Under the pieces are notes generated by a model that ran no database searches, was not told the origin of the DNA, and saw nothing but the letters and a program-made list of their open reading frames with translations. Positions 42,466-51,203 of a stretch of DNA of 64,000 nucleotides are shown here, one piece after another (position 1 is the stretch's first letter; every line of letters begins with the position of its first letter). The DNA lies in assembly GCA_963707895.1 (NCBI GenBank), contig CAVPRS010000003.1, forward strand, positions 496,001-560,000, in the 5' to 3' direction. Position numbers and translations under genes: made by a program. The stretch comes from Fodinibacter sp963707895. Its GTDB lineage: Bacteria; Actinomycetota; Actinomycetes; Actinomycetales; Dermatophilaceae.

Positions 42466-42874
42466 TTGCCTACCCCTCTAGTGGCGTGCACGAGCAATGG
42501 CGGCGCCAATTGGCGCCGGTCGCCTGCCGAGACCCTCTGACATGCGGTTCTTCGCCCTCGCCGAGGCTAGCGCCCATCTCACAGAGGGTCTAGGGCACGG
42601 CTTCCCCGGCGAGCTTGCGCAGCAGGCCTTGCAGCCCGTCGGTGGCCCGGGAACCCCAGCCGCGAGTTTCGGTCATAGGCCGCTGGTTCTCATGGATTGA
42701 TTGCGGATATGCGGTGAAGAGAGAGACGCAGGTCAACTCCTCTTTCCATGTAGCTCCAAGCGCGAGGAGCCTGGGGTGAACCGCGCGCGGTCATCCTCTC
42801 GACATGCGCTCGGTCGCGTGCCGATGTACCGTTCCAAGCGAGGCACTGACAACGTTGTCATCTGGAGGTCCATC
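42466..42874. other. divergent regulatory region between adhesin and GH32 genes
   Basis: About 400 nt that must hold both promoters. Apart from the operator at 42847, I see no gene; a short frame from about 42701 is in phase with the GH32 gene but lacks similarity. Confidence 0.5.
42847..42860 (+). promoter_or_regulatory. LacI-type operator before the GH32 gene
   Basis: TGACAACGTTGTCA is a perfect 14-bp palindrome. It ends three bases before the ribosome binding site GGAGG, so a bound repressor would block transcription or early elongation. It shares the ACAACGTTGT core with the site before the GH51 gene. Confidence 0.75.
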
Positions 42875-45409
42875 ATGGTCATCACTACCCGTCCGCACAC
42901 GCGCCGCTGGCGCGCTGTCGCCTTGCTCGTCGTCGCATTCCTCGCCACCCTCGGCGTGGCCCCGGCCTCGGCGGACACACCGCAGCACCGCCCGGAGTAC
43001 CACTTCAGCCCGGCGAAGAACTGGATGAACGACCCCAATGGGCTCGTGTTCTACAAGGGCGTCTACCACCTCTTCTTCCAGTACAACCCGCTCGGCAACG
43101 TGTGGGGCAACATGTCCTGGGGGCACGCGACGAGCACCGACCTGGTCCACTGGGCCGAGCAACCGGTGGCCATCCCGTTCGACGCCAACGAGGGGGTGTT
43201 CTCCGGGTCGGTCGTCGTCGACACAAAGAACAGCTCCGGTTTCGGGACCAGCAAGAACCCGCCTCTCGTGGCGATGTACACCAGTGCCTACACGGCCGCC
43301 AGCGGGCGCGACGGCATCCAGGCCCAGTCACTGGCGTACTCCACCGACGACGGACAGACGTGGACCAAGTACTCGGGCAACCCGGTCATCGACATCGGCT
43401 CCCGCGAGTTCCGCGACCCCAAGGCCTTCTGGTACGAGCCCGCCCAGGAGTGGCGGATGGTGGCGGTGATCGCCAACGAGCACAAGGTGCTCATCTGGCG
43501 CTCGGCCGACCTCAAGCACTGGACCAAGCTGTCCGAGTTCGGTCCGCGCAACGCCACCGGGGGTGCGTGGGAGTGCCCGGACCTCTTCCCCCTGGCGGTC
43601 GACGGCGATCGGAAGAACGTGAAGTGGGTGATGATCGTCAGCCTCAACCCGGGTGGGATCGCCGGCGGTTCCGGCACCCAGTACTTCGTCGGTGACTTCG
43701 ACGGAACGACATTCACCCCCGACGGGCCCGCCAGCTACCAGCCTCCCGCTGGGACACTCCTGCAGGGATTCGAGAACGGGTACACCGGATGGACCCCGAC
43801 CGGAACGGCCTTCGGGTCCCAGCCGGCATCCGGTTCGTTGCCGGGCCAGCAGGCCGTCACCGGCTACGTGGGCGAGCACCTGGTCAACAGCTTCATCGAC
43901 TTCGACGGCGCCCAGGGCGAGCTGACCTCTCCGGCGTTCACCATCGACCAGAGGTACCTGAACTTCCTCATCGGTGGTGGCCACCACGAGGCAGTCGCCG
44001 GTGCGACCCAGGGTGACCCTGGCGGCGAGGTGTTCACCGACTTCGAGGTGCTCGACCCGGTGACGCACCTGCCCGCCGGATGGAGTGCCACAGGGGACTT
44101 CGTCGGCTACGGCGCGACCAGCTCGGGACTGCCCTACCACCAGGGTGACAAGGTGCTTGACACCTGCGTCGTGCCCGACAAGTGCGACTCCGCCGTGGGC
44201 ACCTTCGTGTCGCCGGAGTTCACCGTGACCAAGGACTACGTCAATCTCCTCATCGCAGGGGGCACCCACCCGCTCGGCACGAGTGGCCCGACGGTCGTCG
44301 AGCTCGTCTCAGGCGGAAACGTCGTCGGGTCGGTCACCGGCAACAACTCCGGCGAGATGGACTGGCGCTACATCGACGCCCGGGCAGTGGTGGGCCAGCA
44401 GGCCCGGGTCGTCGTCCGGGACGACCACAGCGGCGGCGACTGGGGACACCTCATGGTGGACGACATCCGGTTCTCCGACAGTGCAGCCGGCCCGCGCGAC
44501 ACGCAGACGACCGTCAACCTCGTCGTCGACGGCAACGTCGTGCGGTCCAGCACGGGTTCGGACAGCGAGGCCCTCGACTGGGCCTCGTGGGACCTCAGCG
44601 GACTGCAGGGTCGCACGGCGCAGATCACCGTCGTCGACCACAGCTCCGGTGGTTGGGGGCACATCCTCGCCGACCAGTTCATGCTCGCGTCGGCACCCGC
44701 CAAGAGCGGAACCGACCGGGCCAGCTGGGTCGACTACGGACGCGACAACTACGCCGGGGCGACCTTCAACGGGCTGCCCGTCGACCAGCGCACGACCATC
44801 AGCTGGATGAACAACTGGCAGTATGCCGGTGACGTACCCACCGACCCGTGGCGCGGCCAGATGACGATGCCGCGCACGCTGTCCCTCGTCACGACCGAGG
44901 CGGGGCCGCGTCTCCGACAGACACCGGTCCCGGGAGTCAGTGCGGTGACCGTGAACCGAGACAAGCAGCAGGCCAAGGAGCGCAAGTTCGCGGCCGGTGT
45001 GATTCCGACCGGGCTCTCCGCGACCGTGGCACGGGTCGAGGTCCGCGTCGCCCTGGGCTCGGCGTCCGAGGCCGGCGTGGTGCTGCGGCGCAGCGCCGAC
45101 GGCACCGTGGGCACCAAGGTCGGGGTCCGTCGCGACGGCACGCTGGTCGTCGATCGGACGCACAGTGGCAACGTCGCGTTCAACCCCCTCTTCCCCAGCG
45201 TCGAGGAGGCACCCGTGACGGTGCGCGACGGTGAAGTGACCTTCACGGCATACCTGGACCGCAGCTCAGTCGAGGTGCTAGCCCAGGGCGGTCAGGTGTC
45301 CATCACCGACCTGATCTACCCGCCGGCCGGGGCGACGGGTGTCGCAGCCTACGCCGTGGGCGGGACTGCCAAGGCGGTCGACATCAAGGTGACTCCCATC
45401 CGCCCCTGA
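42875..45409 (+). CDS. secreted GH32 levanase-like fructan hydrolase
   Basis: 844 residues from the ATG at 42875, with GGAGG upstream. A signal peptide (RWRAVALLVVAFLATLGVAP, cut near ASA) precedes the GH32 five-blade propeller: WMNDPNG (nucleophile Asp about 53), REFRDPKAF (Asp about 181) and WECPDLFPL (acid/base Glu about 233). Blades four and five are separated by about 320 residues (290-612) of inserted beta modules with repeated phrases such as YLNFLIGGGHH and YVNLLIAGGTH. The final blade and a GH32 C-terminal sandwich follow. Such inserts occur in levanases (SacC-like). It should release fructose outside the cell for the ABC importer. Confidence 0.9.
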   Translation: MVITTRPHTRRWRAVALLVVAFLATLGVAPASADTPQHRPEYHFSPAKNWMNDPNGLVFYKGVYHLFFQYNPLGNVWGNMSWGHATSTDLVHWAEQPVAIPFDANEGVFSGSVVVDTKNSSGFGTSKNPPLVAMYTSAYTAASGRDGIQAQSLAYSTDDGQTWTKYSGNPVIDIGSREFRDPKAFWYEPAQEWRMVAVIANEHKVLIWRSADLKHWTKLSEFGPRNATGGAWECPDLFPLAVDGDRKNVKWVMIVSLNPGGIAGGSGTQYFVGDFDGTTFTPDGPASYQPPAGTLLQGFENGYTGWTPTGTAFGSQPASGSLPGQQAVTGYVGEHLVNSFIDFDGAQGELTSPAFTIDQRYLNFLIGGGHHEAVAGATQGDPGGEVFTDFEVLDPVTHLPAGWSATGDFVGYGATSSGLPYHQGDKVLDTCVVPDKCDSAVGTFVSPEFTVTKDYVNLLIAGGTHPLGTSGPTVVELVSGGNVVGSVTGNNSGEMDWRYIDARAVVGQQARVVVRDDHSGGDWGHLMVDDIRFSDSAAGPRDTQTTVNLVVDGNVVRSSTGSDSEALDWASWDLSGLQGRTAQITVVDHSSGGWGHILADQFMLASAPAKSGTDRASWVDYGRDNYAGATFNGLPVDQRTTISWMNNWQYAGDVPTDPWRGQMTMPRTLSLVTTEAGPRLRQTPVPGVSAVTVNRDKQQAKERKFAAGVIPTGLSATVARVEVRVALGSASEAGVVLRRSADGTVGTKVGVRRDGTLVVDRTHSGNVAFNPLFPSVEEAPVTVRDGEVTFTAYLDRSSVEVLAQGGQVSITDLIYPPAGATGVAAYAVGGTAKAVDIKVTPIRP

Positions 45410-45416
45410 CCGGGCG

Positions 45417-45455
45417 AGGCGGCCGGTGCAGCACCAGCAGCTGCATCGGCCGCCT
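45417..45455 (+). terminator. terminator of the GH32 gene
   Basis: AGGCGGCCGGTGCAGC (45417-45432) pairs with GCTGCATCGGCCGCCT (45440-45455), 16 bp with one G-U pair and a 7-nt loop, eight bases after the stop codon. Confidence 0.75.
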
Positions 45456-45837
45456 ACCGTCTCAGCCCATCCCGGCCGGTACCTTCCAAGTGCAGTCACG
45501 GCGAAGAAGCGGAGCCGTTGCCCCAGCATCTGGCCACCGAAGGAGCGGGAACTCTCGCCGTCGTAGGAAGTGGATCCCGTACCGCGAGCGGCGCTAGAAG
45601 CTCTCAGGCGTCAGTCTCCCCACTCCCAGCCGTCTCCCCCGCTCCAGCCTCCCAAGAACCCCCCGCCGCCAGAGCCCCGACCTCCCCCGGCGTCTGTGCA
45701 GGTTCGCCCGAGCCGCTGGAGACGCCTTGGAGACTCCGACGCCTCAAGCAACCCAGGGACGCACCTTCGTCCGCCCTGCCATGCCGCTGAGTGAGCGCTT
45801 CTCCGCCACGTCCATCGCGTTCTGTCATAGTCGCCGC
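45456..45837. other. intergenic region without a recognisable gene
   Basis: About 380 nt with Pro/Ser-rich open frames typical of non-coding GC-rich DNA. Nothing is recognisable beyond the terminator upstream. Confidence 0.4.
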
Positions 45838-46080
45838 ATGGAGCGGCTGCGAAGCGCACTCGGGGAACTGCCGATCCCGCTGCGCCATGCCGTCATTGGT
45901 GCCGTCGCCCTTGGTGTTCCCGGTGCCATGGTCGGGTTGGCCATCGGCCTATGGACCTACGTCCCGACTGCCTGGGCCGCGATTTTCGAGGTGGGACTAC
46001 CAGCGGCCCTTCTGGGAGCGGTGCTCGGCCTCGTGATCGGATCACTCGTCTACGCCTACCAGCACGTTCGCGACACCTGA
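45838..46080 (+). CDS. small membrane protein, two or three helices
   Basis: 80 residues from the ATG at 45838; another in-frame ATG at 45781 is possible. Hydrophobic segments are HAVIGAVALGVPGAMVGLAI, then VPTAWAAIFEVGLPAALLGA continuing into VLGLVIGSLVYAYQ. The Gly-rich helices suggest tight packing. No family recognised, no clear partner. Confidence 0.5.
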   Translation: MERLRSALGELPIPLRHAVIGAVALGVPGAMVGLAIGLWTYVPTAWAAIFEVGLPAALLGAVLGLVIGSLVYAYQHVRDT

Positions 46081-46367
46081 GGCGCAACAACGACGATGCC
46101 AGCGGCCGTCGATCGTGAAAGCGCGTCAGCCGTGGAGCGCTTGACAGGTCTAGCAGTGGGTATGCCAGTCCTGTTCGACGTTCTGCAGGGTGCGTTGAAC
46201 ATCGGTGGTGCAGGGCTGCGGCCGCACGAGTGACCCCGGGTCGAGGTTCCTCCCCCGGGTGCACTTGGGGTGCACCAACAGGCTGCCGGCGTTTGAAGCT
46301 TCACGATCCTGCACATGGCTCGCGCACCGTCGAGCCGACTGAGAACGAGTCTTCCAGGGGGCGTCAA

Positions 46368-46577
46368 GTGGACCTTGCGGTCGTGTGGACCTTCGCCGAA
46401 GTGATGATTGCTGGTCTGGCAGTGGGCACCCTTTTGATCCTCGCTCGGCCTCGCGACGAGGAGGCGGCGGCCCTGTACCGCAGTCAAGCCCGCCGAGCCG
46501 TGACCCGCCTCCACGATCTGGTGCGACCGACAGCCGATCGAGTTGCGCCGAGTCCTCATCCTGAGACCCGACGCTAG
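46368..46577 (+). CDS. small single-pass membrane protein
   Basis: 69 residues from a GTG with AGGGGG upstream. One helix (VVWTFAEVMIAGLAVGTLLI) is followed by LARPRDEEAAALYRSQARRA, a basic helical tail. Unknown function. The start is set by the ribosome binding site; the frame is open further upstream. Confidence 0.45.
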   Translation: MDLAVVWTFAEVMIAGLAVGTLLILARPRDEEAAALYRSQARRAVTRLHDLVRPTADRVAPSPHPETRR

Positions 46578-46751
46578 GAGTGGCGTCATCGCCCTGCCCG
46601 CGATATGACACACCGCCGGCAGAGGGTGCCCGGTCCGATCAGGCCAGAGAACCCCGCGCCCGCGCCAACGCCGGGCGGGTGGCCGCACCCGCGCCTGCGC
46701 CGGGTGGTGGCCGATGTGGCCCCACCACCCGGCGCCTCGGTGCGCCGTGGC

Positions 46752-47393
46752 TCAGACGAGTGAGTCCTCGAGGGGGGCGGGGGCATCGGCCAGGCGGGGG
46801 GTCGCCTTCACGACCAGCCAAGCACCGAAGGTGACGGCCCACAGCAGGTAGACCGGGATCACGAAGTAGAACGGCAAGAGGATCCCGGACAGCCCCGCCA
46901 GGAACGAGAAGACGCTGAGCCAGCGGGGCAGCCGCGCGCGGAGGGCCAGCACGATCGCCAGGACCCCGATGAAGAAGGCCGGACCGCAGAGGGACAGCAG
47001 GTTGCCGATCTCGCTGATGGTGTACACGACGGGGAGGGGGACGCCCTGCTGGACGGCGGCGCCGCCCTCGGCCAGGGCGACCACCAGGCCCCCGCCGACA
47101 AAGGCGCCGACAACGCTGATGGCCACGGCGGCGATCGACAGGGCCCACGCCGTCTCACCGACGGCACCTCCGAGCCGACGCAGCCCGTGACCGAAGGCCA
47201 GCAGCCCCAGCGCCGCCAGCGCGCCCAGGTACCAGAAGGTGATGGACCTTGCGTAGTGGCTGGGGTCGACATAGCCGGCAACCATCGCTGACTCGAAGTC
47301 CCCTCCCGGGCCCCCCGCGCCGACGAACCCGGCGGTGGAGCCGACGGCGTAGACCAGGAGGCCGATGCCGGCGCTGCGTGGAATGGTGTTCAT
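46752..47393 (-). CDS. six-helix membrane protein (DUF4386-like layout)
   Basis: 213 residues from an ATG with GGGAGGAA upstream. Six hydrophobic segments, including SAGIGLLVYAVGSTAGFVGA, FWYLGALAALGLLAFGHGL, LSIAAVAISVVGAFVGGGLV, LCGPAFFIGVLAIVLALRA and PFYFVIPVYLLWAVTFGAWL. The spacing and the LPRWLSVFSFLAGLSGILL loop resemble DUF4386-type proteins, without certainty. It starts divergently 155 nt from a two-component system that may control it. Confidence 0.65.
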   Translation of the reverse strand: MNTIPRSAGIGLLVYAVGSTAGFVGAGGPGGDFESAMVAGYVDPSHYARSITFWYLGALAALGLLAFGHGLRRLGGAVGETAWALSIAAVAISVVGAFVGGGLVVALAEGGAAVQQGVPLPVVYTISEIGNLLSLCGPAFFIGVLAIVLALRARLPRWLSVFSFLAGLSGILLPFYFVIPVYLLWAVTFGAWLVVKATPRLADAPAPLEDSLV

Positions 47394-47548
47394 GGTTCCT
47401 CCCGATGTTGTTGGTCCCTCGACGGTAGAAAAATCGACGTTGGCCGTCGTCGTGCTCCGGCACGAGATTGGTGGGAGCCGACAGGAGGATGTGGGCATCC
47501 TCCGCAAGGAGGACGCCGGGTCGTCACCGCAGGGCGTACGTTCGGCTG

Positions 47549-48697
47549 GTGACGCGTAGGAACTGGGCGTTCGACATCAGCCTCGCGGTGGTGGTCGGCG
47601 TCCTGGGGCAGCTGGAGGCGTGGTGGGGGTTCACCTCGACGCATCGGCAGGGCCCGCTGTGGGCGCAGTCCCTGCTGTATGCAGTGACGGCTGCGCTTCT
47701 GGTGGGTCGCCGCGTGAACCCACTGGGCTGCCAGGCCGCCATCCTCGCTGTGAGCCTGGTCGAGTTCGCGGCCTTCGGATCTCCCGAGGGGAACGGCGTC
47801 ATGCTGCCGACCGCGATCGCCGGCTACAGCGTGGGGCGCTGGCTCGAGCCGCGCCGGGCGTGGTGGGGCCTGGTTCTGGCCGGCGCGTTCTGGCTCGGCT
47901 GGTCGAGCCTGGACCCCACGGGCATGCATGCAACGGTCGTGGAGCGGCTGCTGACGCTGGTCTGGCTCACTCCGTTCGTCATCGCGTGGCTGTCTGGTGC
48001 ACTCATTCGCCTCACTGTCCTGAACAACGAGCAACGTCGGGTGAACCGCGAGCAGCGGGCCTTCCAGGCCGTGACGGAGGAACGCACCCGAATCGCGCGC
48101 GAGCTGCATGACGTGATCGGCCACAGTGTCAGCGTCATGACCGTCCAGGCCTCCGCGGTGCGGCGTCGGCTGACCGCGGAACAGGTAACAGAGCGGCGTG
48201 CGTTGGAAACCGTTGAGGCCGTGGGGCGTGAGGCTCTTGCCGAGATGCGCCGCATGGTGGGGGTGCTGCGCCAGTCCGGCGAGGCGGGCGAGCTCGAACC
48301 ACCGCCGGGGCTGGATCAGCTCGACCGGCTCGCCGCGAAGTTCCGCACCGCGGGCTTGCCCGTCGAGCTCCAGGTGACCGGTTCGGCGCAGACCCTGCCG
48401 CCTGGTCTGGACCTCACGGCCTACCGGCTCGTGCAGGAGGGTCTGACCAACACCTTGCGCCATGCGCACAACCCTCACGGTGCCGAGGTCCATGTCGACT
48501 ACGGACCGCGCCAGCTCCAGCTGGCCATCCGCGACGATGGGCAGGCCGCCTCATCGGCCCAGCAGGGCGAGGAGTCGGGCAACGGCCTGCTCGGCATGCG
48601 AGAGCGCGTTGCCGTGTACGGCGGCTCGTTGGTCGCCCGGGTGCGAGCGGAGGGTGGATTCGAGCTGATCGCGACACTGCCCCTGGACCCGACATGA
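47549..48697 (+). CDS. sensor histidine kinase (NarL/DesK-type, HisKA_3)
   Basis: 382 residues from the GTG at 47549. The N-terminal 155 residues contain four or five helices (ISLAVVVGVLGQLEAWWGF, SLLYAVTAALLVGRRVNPL, WGLVLAGAFWLGW, LLTLVWLTPFVIAWLSGAL) as membrane sensor. The HisKA_3 box is ERTRIARELHDVIGHSVSVM with His about 187. The ATPase domain has LVQEGLTNTLRHAH, then AIRDDG and NGLLGMRERVAVYGG. It phosphorylates the response regulator encoded next, with ATGA overlap. The stimulus is unknown; the divergent membrane protein is a likely target. Confidence 0.92.
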   Translation: MTRRNWAFDISLAVVVGVLGQLEAWWGFTSTHRQGPLWAQSLLYAVTAALLVGRRVNPLGCQAAILAVSLVEFAAFGSPEGNGVMLPTAIAGYSVGRWLEPRRAWWGLVLAGAFWLGWSSLDPTGMHATVVERLLTLVWLTPFVIAWLSGALIRLTVLNNEQRRVNREQRAFQAVTEERTRIARELHDVIGHSVSVMTVQASAVRRRLTAEQVTERRALETVEAVGREALAEMRRMVGVLRQSGEAGELEPPPGLDQLDRLAAKFRTAGLPVELQVTGSAQTLPPGLDLTAYRLVQEGLTNTLRHAHNPHGAEVHVDYGPRQLQLAIRDDGQAASSAQQGEESGNGLLGMRERVAVYGGSLVARVRAEGGFELIATLPLDPT

Positions 48698-49410
48698 CCA
48701 TGCCCTCCCGCGCCGAACCGGGCACCATCGGCGTGCTGATCGCGGACGACCAGGCGCTGGTGCGAGCCGGCTTCCGGATGATCCTGGAGATCGAGCCGGA
48801 CATGACCGTCCTGGGAGAGGCTGTCGATGGCGACGACGCGGTCGAGCTGACAGCGAGCTTGCGTCCCGACGTGGTGCTCATGGACGTGCGCATGCCGGGC
48901 ACCGACGGGATCGCCGCGACGCGACGGCTGATGGCTCACAGCCCGGGCCACACGCGAGTGGTGATGCTCACGACGTTCGACATGGACGAGTACGTGTACG
49001 AAGCGCTGCAGGCGGGCGCCAGCGGGTTCCTGCTCAAAGACGTGCAACCGGAGCTGCTCGTCGCGGGAATCAGGGCAGTGCACTCCGGCGACTCGCTGCT
49101 GGCGCCGACCGTGACCCGCCGGATGATCGAGTCGTACCTGGACCGGCCGCGCGTCGTCGATGAGACGGCCCTTCGACAGCTGGAGACGCTGACACCTCGC
49201 GAGCGGGAGACACTGCAGCTCCTCGCCAGAGGGCTCACGAACGCCGAGATCGCGGTCGATTTGTTCCTTTCCGAGACCACCGTGAAGACGCACGTCGGGC
49301 GGGTGTTGATGAAGCTCGGTCTGCGGGACAGGGTCCAGGCCGTGATCTACGCCTACGAGTCCGGACTGGTCAGCGCCCCCCGAACTCAGGCCCGCAACAC
49401 CGAATCCTGA
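48694..49410 (+). CDS. LuxR/NarL-type response regulator
   Basis: 238 residues; the ATG overlaps the kinase stop by 4 nt. The receiver domain has IGVLIADDQALVRAGFRMIL, the phospho-acceptor Asp about 64 in DVVLMDVRMPG, the conserved Thr in VVMLTTFD and the Lys in GASGFLLKD. The C-terminal GerE helix-turn-helix is LTPRERETLQLLARGLTNAE, then LFLSETTVKTHVGRVLMKLG. It is the transcriptional output of the kinase upstream. Confidence 0.93.
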   Translation: MTMPSRAEPGTIGVLIADDQALVRAGFRMILEIEPDMTVLGEAVDGDDAVELTASLRPDVVLMDVRMPGTDGIAATRRLMAHSPGHTRVVMLTTFDMDEYVYEALQAGASGFLLKDVQPELLVAGIRAVHSGDSLLAPTVTRRMIESYLDRPRVVDETALRQLETLTPRERETLQLLARGLTNAEIAVDLFLSETTVKTHVGRVLMKLGLRDRVQAVIYAYESGLVSAPRTQARNTES

Positions 49411-49436
49411 GCTTGGGCGCGACGCCGGCGCTCAGG
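49406..49436 (+). terminator. terminator of the two-component operon
   Basis: CCTGAGC (49406-49412) pairs with GCTCAGG (49430-49436), with an inner GGCG-CGA-CGCC. The stop codon of the response regulator lies in the left arm. Confidence 0.55.
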
Positions 49437-49620
49437 GCGCGCACCGTGCGACACGCTGCCTCGACGGTTGTGATGCCCTCGCTCGGGAAGGCGGGCATGC
49501 AGCGCACGCGGGCACAGCTTGCGGAAACAGCTTGCCGTACATCCAGAGCGCTCCGATGAGCTGGCGCACCGCAGCGACCGCTCGTGCGACAAGGACTTGG
49601 CTCGTCGCGTGATTCAGCGA

Positions 49621-49884
49621 TCAGATCTGCCGCGCTCCGGCCCCTCGCGCCGGCTCGGTACCGTCGGCCACCCTGGGGGCTCCCTGCTCGGATCCCGGCG
49701 AAGCGGTGCGCGTCGACGTGAGCGGCGAGGGCAGCAGGGCCCCGATAGTGAGCCCCGCGAGGCCGGCTAGGTACTCGTTCACCTGCTGGCCCCGCACCGA
49801 CAGGTAGATCACCGCTCCCAGGGTAGAGAGGGCCGCGACGACCACTGCCATGCTCGACACTCGGGCTGTGAATTCGTCACTCAT
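49621..49884 (-). CDS. small two-helix membrane protein with a repeated leader
   Basis: 87 residues from the ATG at 49884, with GGAGG upstream. Two hydrophobic segments (SSMAVVVAALSTLGAVIYLS and EYLAGLAGLTIGALLPSPL) are joined by a short polar turn VRGQQVN; the C-terminal 35 residues are polar and disordered-looking. The length and hairpin topology recall small holin-like proteins, but there is no specific similarity. Its leader is nearly the same as that of the gene at 29887. Confidence 0.55.
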   Translation of the reverse strand: MSDEFTARVSSMAVVVAALSTLGAVIYLSVRGQQVNEYLAGLAGLTIGALLPSPLTSTRTASPGSEQGAPRVADGTEPARGAGARQI

Positions 49885-49938
49885 GACGACCTCCGACCTA
49901 GGTCGGGCAGGTCGCCCAACCTGTTGACTTGAAGGAGC
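49882..49938 (-). repeat. shared 57-bp leader, copy B
   Basis: 50 of 57 positions match 30157-30213. This copy also contains the perfect palindrome CCGACCTAGGTCGG (49893-49906) just before the ribosome binding site, which is degenerate in copy A. The CAGGT...ACCTG hairpin is kept in both. Confidence 0.75.
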
Positions 49939-50210
49939 GAGCTGGCGGCCTGCAAATACCCCCCAGGAGACGACCACTTGGTGCCTTCGACGGCTTTTCC
50001 AGACGACTTGGCCAGCCGTGAGGATGGTCGGCACGCGGCGTAAAGCCCACGTTGACCCGTTCCAGACCTGCCGAATGTCGGATGATGCACGAGAGGTGGC
50101 TTGTGGCCCGTCGGGCCCCCCGCCAACGGGCCAGAGGCCACCTCTCGAGGTGAGATCCAGGGAGGTGCGGTCAGCGACCGGTGATCAACTCTCCGGCGCA
50201 GGCGAGGAGC
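49939..50210. other. intergenic region with a very strong hairpin
   Basis: Between the leader of the gene at 49621 and the SDR gene. No gene is seen. It contains the promoter side of the leader gene and the terminator at 50090-50147. Confidence 0.5.
50090..50147 (-). terminator. long two-part hairpin after the SDR gene
   Basis: CGAGAGGTGGC (50090-50100) pairs perfectly with GCCACCTCTCG (50137-50147). Inside, GGCCCGT (50105-50111) pairs with ACGGGCC (50126-50132). It lies 63 nt downstream of the SDR stop codon and is the strongest hairpin I found in the window. Confidence 0.75.
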
Positions 50211-51035
50211 TCAGGAGATCCACGTGCGGGTGGTGCCGAGCACACGCTCACCATCGAGGTCGGCGAGCGACATGCCGACGAACGCGGTTGCACCGGGCGA
50301 GGTCTGCCAGCGGAACGAATAGGTCTCAGATGTGGCGCACGCCGCGATGGCCGCTCCCGCATCGGCGGCGCTCTGCGCCGTGGCGAAGGCGGCCTGGGTG
50401 CGGGCGACATAGGCGGCCAGCAACCCGGCGTACGGCCCGGGCTCCTCGAGCGGGCGCGCCACGTTGCCGACGAAGTCAGAGGCCACCGCAGCAGGTTCGA
50501 CGACCGACACCCACACCCCGAACCGCTCGGCGACCACGGCCAGGGACTGCATGAACCCCTCGACCGCGAACTTGGCCCCGCAGTAGGCGTCCGCGAACGG
50601 CTGACCGACCACCCCGCCCACGCTCGTCACGGTCACGACGCGTCCGTGGCCGGCCTCGCGCATCCCCGGGAGCACCAGCTTGGTGAGGGCGACGACGCCC
50701 AAGTAGTTCACCTCGAGCTGCTCACGCACCGTGTGCATGCTCAGCTGCTCGGCCGTTCCCATGCACCCGCGCCCGGCGTTGTTCACCAGCACGTCGATAC
50801 GCCCGTGATCACGAAGCACACCCTCCACGCAGGCCGTCATCCCCGGCTCGTCGGTGACGTCGAGCTGCCGGACGTCGAGCTCCACTCCCGCTTCACCCGC
50901 CGCCTCCTGCAGCGCGGCCGCACGGCGTGGGTCACGCATGGTGGCGACAACGGTCATCCCCGCCCGGGCGAGGTCGACGGCCGCGGCCAGACCCATCCCG
51001 CTGGAGGTGCCGGTGACGAGGGCGATGCCGGTCAT
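50211..51035 (-). CDS. short-chain dehydrogenase/reductase
   Basis: 274 residues from the ATG at 51035 (GGGAGC upstream). Classical SDR: cofactor loop TGTSSGMG (9-16), LDVTDEPG, NNAGRG at about 86-91, Ser about 138 in VTSVGG and the catalytic Tyr about 151 / Lys about 155 in DAYCGAK. A basic residue in TMRDPRR after strand 2 suggests NADP(H). It carries out a hydroxyl/carbonyl redox step on an unknown substrate. It stands alone. Confidence 0.9.
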   Translation of the reverse strand: MTGIALVTGTSSGMGLAAAVDLARAGMTVVATMRDPRRAAALQEAAGEAGVELDVRQLDVTDEPGMTACVEGVLRDHGRIDVLVNNAGRGCMGTAEQLSMHTVREQLEVNYLGVVALTKLVLPGMREAGHGRVVTVTSVGGVVGQPFADAYCGAKFAVEGFMQSLAVVAERFGVWVSVVEPAAVASDFVGNVARPLEEPGPYAGLLAAYVARTQAAFATAQSAADAGAAIAACATSETYSFRWQTSPGATAFVGMSLADLDGERVLGTTRTWIS

Positions 51036-51203
51036 GCTGGCCTGCTCCCTGGGGTCGAGGTGATTGACCCACTGTACGCAGCGCCCGGCGGGGCCTCCGA
51101 CGCCTGCTGCCGTCACGGCCGACGGTGGACCCCGCCGGGGTGAGGGTCCGCGTGCGGGCCGAGAACGCCAGGGGCTCAGGCTCGTTCTACTGCGGCTGCG
51201 CAG

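Noticed and set aside
45604..45888. Small frames after the GH32 gene
   Set aside because: Pro/Ser/Gly-rich on all frames with no ribosome binding site or motif.
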